Positions 26,299-34,005 of a stretch of 64,000 bases of DNA are shown one piece after another. Both the position numbers and the translations under genes were made by a program. How positions within the stretch are numbered: the stretch's first letter is position 1; each line of letters starts with the position of its first letter. The DNA comes from an uncultured bacterium (GTDB lineage: Bacteria > Bacillota > Clostridia > Lachnospirales > Lachnospiraceae). The stretch lies in NCBI GenBank assembly GCA_905214875.1, contig CAJMNR010000022.1:1-64000 (forward strand), written 5' to 3'. The notes below the pieces were generated by a model that was given only the letters and a program-made list of their open reading frames with translations, made no database searches and was not told the DNA's origin.

Positions 26299-26331
26299 AA
26301 ACGCCAAACACTAAGTGTTTGGCGTTTTTCT
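26299..26331 (-). terminator. Terminator downstream of tRNA-Glu
   Basis: Arms ACGCCAAACACT and AGTGTTTGGCGT with T-runs on both sides, directly joined to repeat copy 2. Confidence 0.88.
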
Positions 26332-26360
26332 CGGGTTGGGCTGTTTTAATAAACAGTCAA

Positions 26361-26432
26361 CAGCCTGTAGGGGAATCGAACCCCTGATTCTGCCGTGAGA
26401 GGGCAGCGTCTTAGCCGCTTGACCAACAGGCC
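26361..26432 (-). tRNA. tRNA-Glu (anticodon CUC)
   Basis: A 72-base cloverleaf. The acceptor arms are GGCCTGT and ACAGGCT with a first-pair G-U and G as discriminator. The anticodon stem CTGCC/GGCAG holds loop CTCTCAC, and the T-arm is AGGGG-TTCGATT-CCCCT. Position 34-36 reads CTC, decoding GAG. CCA is not encoded. It is followed by a terminator and repeat copy 2. Confidence 0.94.
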
Positions 26433-26557
26433 TCATCAACAAAACCTATTCTACACTATAAAAGCAAAGAATGCAAGTACTATTTTATATATTTTTCAAA
26501 TTTTTTTGAATAAACGCACACTTTCCTAGGAAATACTATGTATTTGTGCGTTTTCCA

Positions 26558-29488
26558 TCAATAATTTGGTGGTAATCCTTTATATTTATAATGTTTATAG
26601 CTATTGCTATCAATGCTACACGAGTTACAATCCATTTTATGATCACATGCAAGGCATTGATTGATGATTTCCTGAAGGTTTGACTCATAATGTTTTTGAA
26701 ATTCACAAAATTCATCCAAATTGATTTCATTTACAAGAATCACATCATTTACCCCACCTTTTACTTGAGCAATTTCTCGATACGCAGTCTTTGCAGGAAG
26801 TGTAATTCTTGAATCTCCATACTTCGCCGTATTCGATTGAATGACAAATGCATGCAAGTCTCTTGCTGTCGCTTCTACAACGGAAGAAAAATAATGGGTA
26901 TCCTTATTCAGCTGCGGAATAAATAGCACATTAATCAGTGACTTTAGTACTGCCCTAGACTGAATATCGGTAAACTCAAAGCAAAGCACCGTACTAAATA
27001 CGACATTTCCACTTTTTATCACATAATAAAATGGGGTCTTTCGATCATGGGTTTCATACCCCAACTTTGCTAACTCAAAGCGTTCATCTGGGGCATAAAA
27101 ATTCTTCTCGCGAAAAAACAGGATACTCTCTCTATTGGTAAGCTCATTCTTTGCACTGGCGATAACGCACGTAAAATTATAGGCCGTTTTCCCTTTTGTA
27201 ATATACTGCAGTCCCGTAATCACTGTAATCCCCATCTGCTTTGCAAAGATAGAAACTTGATCGATCCATAAAATCGGCATATAGAATTCTGGAAATACTA
27301 GATAGTCCACTCGTTCTTCAGCTGCAATATTTAACAGCTTAAATAACTTCACCTTACGGCTATATGTGCACATAAGGGTAGGATTTTTTAGTACTTGCAA
27401 TGCCTCATCTTCTGTAATGCTTGTATTTACGATTCCAATACGAAGCATCTTGCGTTCCTCATCGGCCAACTCGATTTTCTTTAAAACAAGCTCGTGCTCT
27501 TTCTTTCCGCCATCGATCACGTTTTTTATCTTTTCATTCTTGCGGATTGGATTAATCGGACAACCACCAATCGCATTATCCTCCATATATTGATAAAATA
27601 CTTCGTCATAATCGATATCCCGACGGTCCTCATTGTTATAGTAACAATTAAAATACCACAGATAAAACTCATCTAGTCGAATAAAGCGTGGAGAATAATC
27701 CATCTTCCTCTGATGAATCGTATAATCATGATATGGACGATATTCCACAAGGGAATCCTCTTTCATCACTTTGGAATTCGTGTAATTAATCAGAGGGAAA
27801 AATACTAAATCATGATTGATCAGATTCACCTTTCGAAAGAGTTTTGCAAGCTCTACGACCTTCGTCTTCTCCTTACACGCGCCATAATCAAGCCCTACTG
27901 CTAACGCACATGCGATATTCAAATGCTCCATCAGGCTCTTTTTTAGTTTATACAAAATAGCCTTATACTTCTTTTTGTAGATTTCCCCTTGTTTTAGCTC
28001 ATTAAATTCAAGCCCCTCTATATAGCTTTGTATCGTCTCATAAAACTGGTCCATCCGTAAGTAGTCCTTTACCATGACAAACAGCTCAAATACATTTCTC
28101 CATGAACTAAAAAACTCAATCGTTGAACTCCCCTTATAAAGGTCTAAGATTTCCTCAAGGTATTTATTCACCTCGTCATAGCCGGAATACACGTTCTTTA
28201 GGGTAAACTTAAGTCCATTGATAAACCGAACGACATTATAGTAGTTGCTATCCGCCAGCTTACTATCTAGCAAACTTTCTCTTTTATAAGATAGGTCAAA
28301 GGAATACGGCTTCTTTACCAACGACTTTTTCAGAATATCAATATCCGGAAACAGGTTTGCTTCACTTACCGTACCATTTATATTGTCATAAAAACTTTTT
28401 AAAAGGGCATCCTTGCTTCCCCTCTTAAAATAATAGCATCGGATTTTATCTACCTGAATCGTTAAGTTGCTATCCCGTACATAACTGATTCTTGTGCGGC
28501 TCAGACGTTTAAATAACTTTGGACGCAATAAATAATTGCGGATGCAGCGTTCCACCGATGTATTGGCCTCATTCTCAGAATCAAGCACCAACAGCAAATC
28601 ATCCACATAACGCCCATAGTATAAAGGAGAAAGATTCTCCATAATGCTTCGGTCGAACCGCATCATATAAAGATTCCTTAATACAATCGGACTCATCAAC
28701 CCAATCGGCAGCATGCACGTTTCCTCTGAGTCTTGGCTGCTTTCCTTATATTGATTGACAATCTTCGTATACCGCCGATAGGTTTTCTCTATCACGTTAG
28801 TCAAAAACGTAATTTCTGATAGTCTTGCATCATTCTTTAACATCTTATCCATCTTACTAAAATCAAAATTCACACTATAATAAAAGCTTTTAAAATCCAG
28901 GCTCATAAGGACGAGATCTTTTTCATTCTTATGTTCACTCACGCTTCGAATTGCCTTATTACGCCATGATTCATATGACTTAAAATACGGTTCAAAGGAT
29001 CGATTGGAAGCAAAATCAATACCATTTACAAGGGAAGGTTCTTTATTCACAAACAAACTTTTTTTAAACTTCCCTGCAAAGGAATATCTGGACTCTCCAA
29101 ATACATCACTGATTATCTTCCCTATGAAAAGCATCCATAAGCAATCCACGATTAATAGCTCTACAGGCGCATCAATATAAAAATTGAGCGTATATATGTT
29201 CTTATTATGATCAATATCTTTTTGCGTAATATCTCCAGGTTTATTTGCTTTTAACTTCTTGCTCATGACTTTAAAATCAATCGCATCTACTAACTGGTCA
29301 AAATAGCGGTCATTTTCCAAATAAAGATTCAAACCGATTTCACTAAGCTTCTCACCAAACTCCTTTTTTGCCTCAAAATACGCGATGTTCTTCTTTATGT
29401 AAAGCAATGTTTTATCATAATAGTAGTAAGACTTTAATTTCTTGTATGCTCCGCGCACCATTGTCTGTAATTCTTTCAATTCAAACAT
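26558..29488 (-). CDS. Reverse transcriptase-nitrilase fusion, DRT type 1-like defence protein
   Basis: A 976-residue protein. Residues ~110-360 are a reverse transcriptase: motif A LDFKSFYYS (Asp198), LPIGLMSP (260-267) and the catalytic YVDD (294-297). Residues ~420-640 are a helical region of unknown role. Residues ~680-930 are a carbon-nitrogen hydrolase with Glu734 (VFPEFYMP), Lys795 (FREKNFY) and Cys836 (TVLCFEFTD), the full nitrilase triad. The tail has Cys945, Cys948, His950, Cys954 and Cys957, a possible zinc site. This architecture is known from UG1/UG5/UG6 reverse transcriptases, including the antiphage DRT type 1. No maturase domain is seen, and I saw no intron or retron RNA beside it. 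The ATG follows TAGGAGTAGGAAAAC. Antiviral role is inferred. Confidence 0.88.
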   Translation of the reverse strand: MFELKELQTMVRGAYKKLKSYYYYDKTLLYIKKNIAYFEAKKEFGEKLSEIGLNLYLENDRYFDQLVDAIDFKVMSKKLKANKPGDITQKDIDHNKNIYTLNFYIDAPVELLIVDCLWMLFIGKIISDVFGESRYSFAGKFKKSLFVNKEPSLVNGIDFASNRSFEPYFKSYESWRNKAIRSVSEHKNEKDLVLMSLDFKSFYYSVNFDFSKMDKMLKNDARLSEITFLTNVIEKTYRRYTKIVNQYKESSQDSEETCMLPIGLMSPIVLRNLYMMRFDRSIMENLSPLYYGRYVDDLLLVLDSENEANTSVERCIRNYLLRPKLFKRLSRTRISYVRDSNLTIQVDKIRCYYFKRGSKDALLKSFYDNINGTVSEANLFPDIDILKKSLVKKPYSFDLSYKRESLLDSKLADSNYYNVVRFINGLKFTLKNVYSGYDEVNKYLEEILDLYKGSSTIEFFSSWRNVFELFVMVKDYLRMDQFYETIQSYIEGLEFNELKQGEIYKKKYKAILYKLKKSLMEHLNIACALAVGLDYGACKEKTKVVELAKLFRKVNLINHDLVFFPLINYTNSKVMKEDSLVEYRPYHDYTIHQRKMDYSPRFIRLDEFYLWYFNCYYNNEDRRDIDYDEVFYQYMEDNAIGGCPINPIRKNEKIKNVIDGGKKEHELVLKKIELADEERKMLRIGIVNTSITEDEALQVLKNPTLMCTYSRKVKLFKLLNIAAEERVDYLVFPEFYMPILWIDQVSIFAKQMGITVITGLQYITKGKTAYNFTCVIASAKNELTNRESILFFREKNFYAPDERFELAKLGYETHDRKTPFYYVIKSGNVVFSTVLCFEFTDIQSRAVLKSLINVLFIPQLNKDTHYFSSVVEATARDLHAFVIQSNTAKYGDSRITLPAKTAYREIAQVKGGVNDVILVNEINLDEFCEFQKHYESNLQEIINQCLACDHKMDCNSCSIDSNSYKHYKYKGLPPNY

Positions 29489-29537
29489 GTTTTCCTACTC
29501 CTATGAAACTCATAACTTATCTTTTTTTGCTACCTTT

Positions 29538-29546
29538 ATTATACCA
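29538..29546 (-). promoter_or_regulatory. Extended -10 promoter of the RT-nitrilase gene
   Basis: Minus-strand TGGTATAAT (TG-N-TATAAT) about 50 bases before the start, without a good -35 hexamer. It lies in the 158-base divergent region shared with the XRE gene. Confidence 0.5.
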
Positions 29547-29587
29547 TAACGCTGTCTATTTCCGGCATTTAATAGTAAAAAATAACA

Positions 29588-29616
29588 TTGCTTTTTTTCC
29601 GTCATCTCTTTACAAT
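29588..29616 (+). promoter_or_regulatory. Promoter of the XRE regulator
   Basis: TTGCTT (29588-29593), 17 bases, TACAAT (29611-29616), about 30 bases before the ATG at 29647. Confidence 0.55.
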
Positions 29617-29646
29617 AAAAGTACATTAAAACATATAGGTGAACCA

Positions 29647-30060
29647 ATGAAAAAAGTAAATATATCAGAAAACAGCCATCAGAGCATGGTCAATTCCTAT
29701 GGAAACATCGATCAGGAATTAGAAAACTTAGGATTTTGCTATTACTTCAAGCTTGCAGACCGCATGCGCGAAAGAAACCTTACCGTTCGTAAATTATCCG
29801 CACTGTCAGGCTTACGCCTTGCAACGATTTCAGATTTAATGCGTGGTAAGAAGAATTCAATCAACATGCATCATGTCGTAATCTTAATGGCAGTTCTTAG
29901 ACTAGACTCTATTACTGATTTGATTGATATCCGAGTACCTGCTTCCATCAAAGATGATATGATTACAGAATCTACTCATTGGAAGAAGACTCATGAAGTT
30001 CCATTAGAGACATTACGACTTAGCACTATTATAAATGGTGAAGATTCCGAATCTGTTTAA
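29647..30060 (+). CDS. XRE-family helix-turn-helix regulator
   Basis: A 137-residue protein whose middle, from FKLADRMRERNLTVRKLS to LRLATISDLMRGKKNS, is a Cro/CI-type helix-turn-helix. The start is ATG at 29647 after AGGTGA; longer in-frame reading upstream would run through the promoter region. It is divergent from the RT-nitrilase gene, so it may control that gene or its own transcription. The HTH resembles short housekeeping XRE proteins in Firmicutes, so linkage to defence is only positional. Confidence 0.8.
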   Translation: MKKVNISENSHQSMVNSYGNIDQELENLGFCYYFKLADRMRERNLTVRKLSALSGLRLATISDLMRGKKNSINMHHVVILMAVLRLDSITDLIDIRVPASIKDDMITESTHWKKTHEVPLETLRLSTIINGEDSESV

Positions 30061-30087
30061 ACAATCGGAATTGTTTGTCTACAGCCT

Positions 30088-30122
30088 AAGAGGGGAGGAT
30101 TATTGTTCCCCTCTCTTTTTAT
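30088..30122 (+). terminator. Terminator of the XRE gene
   Basis: Arms AGAGGGGA and TCCCCTCT around a 10-base loop followed by CTTTTTAT. Confidence 0.8.
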
Positions 30123-30199
30123 GCGCAGAAACTTCTCTACGAAATAATCCCCTATTCCCATTTTCCATTATTTACTAGTATATTTTTGCGTGGTATTTA

Positions 30200-30228
30200 T
30201 TGATACCTTTTTCACAATATGGTAAAGT
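30200..30228 (+). promoter_or_regulatory. Promoter of the FMN-binding-type lipoprotein
   Basis: TTGATA (30200-30205), 17 bases, TAAAGT (30223-30228), about 50 bases before the gene. Confidence 0.5.
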
Positions 30229-30280
30229 ATCAAGGGAAACCCAATTTTAAATTAGGTTATTCCAAGGAGGAAAAGAATTT

Positions 30281-30802
30281 ATGAAATTACAAAAAAATCT
30301 TATCACTTTAGCAGCAGTTGCTACTTTAACTGTTGGTGCATTAACTGGATGCTCTAGCGAAGAAGCTAACAACGCTGCTACTGCACAACCAACTGCAACA
30401 GCTGCAACAACTGAAGCTACTAAAGCTCCTGAAACTACTGCTGCAGAATTAAAAGATGGTAAATACGAAGTTAAAGCTGATGAAGCTGACAACGGTTACA
30501 CTTATGTAACAAACATGACTGTTGAAGCTGGAAAAATCACTGAATTAACATGGGATGCTATCGATGAAAACGGAAAGAAAAAATCCGAATTATCTTTAAA
30601 CGGTGAATACGTTATGACAGAAGACGGCTTAACTTGGGCTGCTCAATCTGAAGCATTAGCTAAATACGTTATCGAAAACCAATCCGTAGAAGGTATCAAA
30701 TTAGATGAAAACGGTAAAACTGATGTTATTACTGGAGTAAGTATCTCTGTAAACACATTTGTTGACCAAGTTACTAAAGCTTTAGAAAAAGCTGCTAAAT
30801 AA
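30281..30802 (+). CDS. FMN-binding-type lipoprotein
   Basis: A 173-residue lipoprotein with signal peptide and lipobox ALTGC, an Ala/Thr-rich linker of about 35 residues (several TEAT/ATTE blocks), and one domain resembling the FMN-binding fold of PplA-like proteins (DGKYEVKADEADNGYTYVTN, then TDVITGVSIS). In that family a Thr or Ser in D-x(2)-TGAT is covalently flavinylated; here the motif reads DVITGVSIS, so flavinylation is uncertain. Strong AGGAGG site. Possible role in extracellular electron transfer. Confidence 0.7.
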   Translation: MKLQKNLITLAAVATLTVGALTGCSSEEANNAATAQPTATAATTEATKAPETTAAELKDGKYEVKADEADNGYTYVTNMTVEAGKITELTWDAIDENGKKKSELSLNGEYVMTEDGLTWAAQSEALAKYVIENQSVEGIKLDENGKTDVITGVSISVNTFVDQVTKALEKAAK

Positions 30803-30807
30803 TAAAC

Positions 30808-30846
30808 TAAAAAAAAATGTTGGGAATTATCTTCCCAACATTTTTT
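30808..30846. terminator. Bidirectional terminator
   Basis: Arms AAATGTTGGGAA and TTCCCAACATTT flanked by A- and T-runs, shared by the lipoprotein gene and the convergent acetyltransferase gene, whose last codons overlap it. Confidence 0.9.
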
Positions 30847-31396
30847 TATTTTCATACTGCTCCCTTGTCAAGCTATAATATACAACCTCTAAATAATGTT
30901 CTTGTACTTTGACTTGCTGGTGAGCACGAATATCGATTTCAAATCCTGCTTTCGTCAAAACTCTTCCACTTGCAAAATTCCCTGCAAAATGGCTGGCTTC
31001 GATATAGTCAAGCCCAAAAGTTTCAAAACAATAGGCGCTTACTTTCCTTACAACGTCTGTCATGATTCCTCGATTCCAGTAACTACTATTAAGCAAATAC
31101 CCAAGACAGACACAATTCTTTTCTAAGTTACGCTTAACTTCCAGTACGCCGATACACTTATTCTCTTCCTTATGTACAATCGCAAAAGTAGATGGATCGT
31201 TGATATACATTGTCTGAATAAACGAACGCACCTGCGATTGTTTTGTTAGACCTCCCCAAGTCAAATACTTCATTACCTTTTTATCAGTAGCAAATTCTAG
31301 CACATCCTGATCATCCGTTAGTTGAAATCGTCGCAAAAAAACTTGTTGGAATTTCAAACAATCCAAATTATCATTTTCTTCCTTCGTAGTTTTCAA
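30827..31396 (-). CDS. GNAT acetyltransferase, RimJ/RimL type
   Basis: About 189 residues of the GNAT fold: FLRRFQLTDDQDVLEFATDKKV at the N-terminus, LGYLLNSSYWNRGIMTDVV (acetyl-CoA binding), and SGRVLTKAGFEI near the end. This is the ribosomal-protein N-acetyltransferase-like group; substrate unknown. I choose a TTG start at 31396 because GGAGGAG lies six bases upstream. A longer reading to 31510 would overlap the upstream gene and pass through a TATAAT-like promoter. Confidence 0.8.
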   Translation of the reverse strand: MKTTKEENDNLDCLKFQQVFLRRFQLTDDQDVLEFATDKKVMKYLTWGGLTKQSQVRSFIQTMYINDPSTFAIVHKEENKCIGVLEVKRNLEKNCVCLGYLLNSSYWNRGIMTDVVRKVSAYCFETFGLDYIEASHFAGNFASGRVLTKAGFEIDIRAHQQVKVQEHYLEVVYYSLTREQYENKKMLGR

Positions 31397-31499
31397 ACTG
31401 TTCTCCTCCAGTTCTCTCATTACCTTATTCATGTAATACTTTTCTAAATTATGAATATTATACCATATTATATTAGTAAATACACTATTTTGGGAGAAA

Positions 31500-32420
31500 T
31501 TATTTTTCAACCAAAGGAAAGCATACCATCATCTTGTCTTTTGGCTCTGAATCAAAGTTCAAATGCTCCAAACTTACCTGATTACAGCAGGTCGTATTTT
31601 TTATTGATACCTTCAATGCATACACTTGCATTCCTGCTCCATCTTTCATTGCACCCATGGACGTATAGCAAAAATTAATCGTCCTATACTCATTTTTAGC
31701 TATTTCAATCTCATCTCCTGGCATATAGATGATTTCATAATTTTGATCAGACATCGAATGATTATGGCCATAAAGAAAGATGACATTGGAATATTGGTCT
31801 AAAAGTGTAATCAACTGTTCTACTCCCTCTGTCACCCTAATCCTTTTTCCTTTTTCACAATAATGCAGTGGATAATGTGAAATAATAAATACCGGCACAC
31901 GCGGAATAATGGTCTTAGTTGTTTCTAAAAATGTTTCCAACTGTTTGATATCATCTTCCCTAAAGCTCTGTTTGTCTGTAGATGCTCCAAACGTATAGAT
32001 CACATATCCTTCTTCTTTAATCTTTCTTCCTCGAGATGCCTGTTTTGTAATATCGTTAAAGCTTTTTTCCTCAAACCCGCTAAGGTCATGGTTTCCAACC
32101 GTATATACTGCCTTTGTCTGCGGAAGTAACGAGTTGTTACAGCTTACTACATCATTTAACACCTTTTTATCATACTTCTTTGCGTAATCCCCGCCAAAAC
32201 ATATATATTCCGTTTCATCTGCTGTCTCTTTATACCGTGTTAAAAAAGGTTTTAAGTTTTCTTCTACTGTCTCATGAATATCCGAAACAAATAAAATCAC
32301 ATGCTCTTTCGGTTCCTTTTCCTCACCTTCCGTAGCATATGTTTTGATGGTATTACAAGACAAACACATTATAGCCATCCCTGTAACTAGTGCCGTAATT
32401 CTATTTCTGATTTTTTTCAT
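31500..32420 (-). CDS. Secreted calcineurin-like metallophosphoesterase
   Basis: A 306-residue protein with an N-terminal signal (ITALVTGMAIMCLSC then TYATEG) and the metallophosphoesterase motifs in order: SDIHE, GGDYAKKY, VGNHDLSG, ISHYPLHY and YGHNHS. All metal ligands appear present. Substrate is unknown; secreted members can hydrolyse nucleotides or phosphodiesters. The ATG follows GAGGAAAATAAT. Confidence 0.85.
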   Translation of the reverse strand: MKKIRNRITALVTGMAIMCLSCNTIKTYATEGEEKEPKEHVILFVSDIHETVEENLKPFLTRYKETADETEYICFGGDYAKKYDKKVLNDVVSCNNSLLPQTKAVYTVGNHDLSGFEEKSFNDITKQASRGRKIKEEGYVIYTFGASTDKQSFREDDIKQLETFLETTKTIIPRVPVFIISHYPLHYCEKGKRIRVTEGVEQLITLLDQYSNVIFLYGHNHSMSDQNYEIIYMPGDEIEIAKNEYRTINFCYTSMGAMKDGAGMQVYALKVSIKNTTCCNQVSLEHLNFDSEPKDKMMVCFPLVEK

Positions 32421-32593
32421 ATTATTTTCCTCACTTATTTCTATAATAGTATTCTAACCACTCGAATATAAAAAAATGTGAGTCAATCAAGCAAAAGACT
32501 ACACTTGCCATCTTCTAGACTTTTATCCTCTGTTTTGCTATACTTTTACTTATGAGATATTAATTTAATAGCACTAAGAATGAGGGATAGTCA

Positions 32594-33775
32594 ATGTCAA
32601 GGAAATTATGTTTTTCAGTAGTAATGTTTGGAGATTTCTCCATCAATTACGAGGACAACGTACTTTCTGATAAGGGCAAATATTCAAAAAAATGTCTTAG
32701 TATCTTGGAGTACTTATTTGCCAATCGCAAAAACCGATATTCCAACAACGATATTATTGATGTTTTTTGGCCAGACGACACAAGCGAGAATCCGCTCGGT
32801 GCACTGAAGACTTTACTACATCGGACGAGAACTATGCTTAAGAATGCTGGTTACCCAGACAATATGATCATCCAGAGCAATGGTACATATTGTTTGAATA
32901 ACGAATATTCCTATGAAGTAGATTTTGAAGAACTTGATTTACTTAACCAACAATTAACGCAAATAAATAATAAATCCGATCGCCTCGCGTTATATCATCG
33001 TGTATTTCAGCTATATCAAGGATCATTTCTTTCAAAATCTTCTTATGAATCCTGGGTATTACCCATTAATGCTTATTATCATTCTCTTTATCTCAAGCTT
33101 ATGAATGAATACATAACTCTCTTGCTCAAAGAGGAAGAGTATAATCTAATCTCAACCATTTGCTGTCGGGCACTTTCCATCGACAACTTTGATGAGGATT
33201 TACATTATTACTTTATATACGCTCTCTATAAATCCGGAAAACAATCTGCTGCCATTGAACAATACAATCTGACAATCGATCTTTTAAGAACCAAATACAA
33301 CGTAACCCCTTCGGAGCGTTTCATAGATCTATACAAACAGATTACGAATGTACCAGGAACCAAAAACAACGATCTTAATTCAATTAAAGACACTTTAAAA
33401 GAAAAGAATGTACGAAAAGGAGGATTCTTCTGCGTATATGTATTTTTCAAAGAAGTTTACCAACTTGTTGTAAGGGGAAGTAAGCGTTCTGGCGAACCAA
33501 CTTATCTGTGTCTACTCTCAATCGAGAACCAATATAACGGGATTCTTGAGAAAGGTACCATTGATAAAGCCATGGAATATTTATTCCAGTCAATCCTATC
33601 ATCACTTCGTAACTGTGATATCTTTTCACAATACAGCCCATGTCAATTTATTTTGTTACTTCCAAATACGGGAGAACTTGGAGGGAAAATCGTGCTCAAT
33701 AGAATAATGCTTAAGTTTCAGACCATTAATACAACAATAACGAAAGTGACAATAAAATCATTATCCGTAGATTGA
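32594..33775 (+). CDS. BTAD-domain (SARP-like) regulator with degenerate GGDEF-like C-terminus
   Basis: A 393-residue protein. Residues ~1-95 form an OmpR-like winged helix (LEYLFANRKNRYSNNDIIDVFWPD, ALKTLLHRTRTMLKNAG). Residues ~105-255 are a bacterial transcriptional activator domain of TPR type. After a linker, residues ~275-390 resemble a diguanylate cyclase fold, where the GGDEF position reads YSPCQFILLLPNTGE, so catalysis is not expected. It probably senses an unknown signal and regulates transcription. ATG with GAGGGATAG upstream. Confidence 0.78.
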   Translation: MSRKLCFSVVMFGDFSINYEDNVLSDKGKYSKKCLSILEYLFANRKNRYSNNDIIDVFWPDDTSENPLGALKTLLHRTRTMLKNAGYPDNMIIQSNGTYCLNNEYSYEVDFEELDLLNQQLTQINNKSDRLALYHRVFQLYQGSFLSKSSYESWVLPINAYYHSLYLKLMNEYITLLLKEEEYNLISTICCRALSIDNFDEDLHYYFIYALYKSGKQSAAIEQYNLTIDLLRTKYNVTPSERFIDLYKQITNVPGTKNNDLNSIKDTLKEKNVRKGGFFCVYVFFKEVYQLVVRGSKRSGEPTYLCLLSIENQYNGILEKGTIDKAMEYLFQSILSSLRNCDIFSQYSPCQFILLLPNTGELGGKIVLNRIMLKFQTINTTITKVTIKSLSVD

Positions 33776-33777
33776 AC

Positions 33778-33835
33778 AAAGTGTGTGTTCCACACACTCT
33801 CGCGTCTTTTGTATTTTTCAAGGAACGCACACTTT
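33778..33835 (+). terminator. Hairpin after the BTAD regulator
   Basis: Arms AAAGTGTGTGTTCC and GGAACGCACACTTT (one mismatch) around 30 bases; a nested GTGTG/CACAC pair lies in the left part. The right arm overlaps the first bases of repeat copy 3. The left arm AAAGYGTGTGTTCCACACAC recurs at copy 4. Confidence 0.6.
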
Positions 33836-33962
33836 GCCCGCGCCGAACCTGGTCGCAATAGCGACATCTTCCTTTCAGGTGAGTGCGCATCACACGCCCC
33901 GCTTTTTGGGACATTTTTAATTGTTAGGAAAGAGCTCGACAGAGAAATTTCCTAACAATTAA
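33834..33962 (+). repeat. Structured intergenic repeat, copy 3
   Basis: Same element as copies 1 and 2, but the inner stem is GTCGC-AATA-GCGAC, a perfect five-pair stem where copies 1 and 2 have GTCTT-GGTA-GCGAC with one mismatch and one G-U. The small hairpin has one arm base changed (GCCCC/GGGAC). It ends at the terminator of polC. Confidence 0.87.
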
Positions 33963-33966
33963 CAAA

Positions 33967-33994
33967 GGGCAGCCGCTATCTCAAGCGACTGCCC
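33967..33994 (-). terminator. Terminator of polC
   Basis: Arms GGGCAG-c-CGCT and AGCG-a-CTGCCC. It follows polC on the minus strand and abuts repeat copy 3; only a short T-tract (TTTGTT) follows on that side. Confidence 0.75.
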
Positions 33995-34005
33995 TCTTAT
34001 TTTTA

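Noticed and set aside
26558..29488. Group II intron or retron reverse transcriptase
   Set aside because: No maturase or HNH domain, no intron domain V-like sequence near it, no msr/msd-type inverted repeats seen; a nitrilase domain is fused instead.
29368..29646. Longer N-terminus for the XRE protein
   Set aside because: It would overlap the RT-nitrilase gene and run through the XRE promoter; the ATG at 29647 has a ribosome site.
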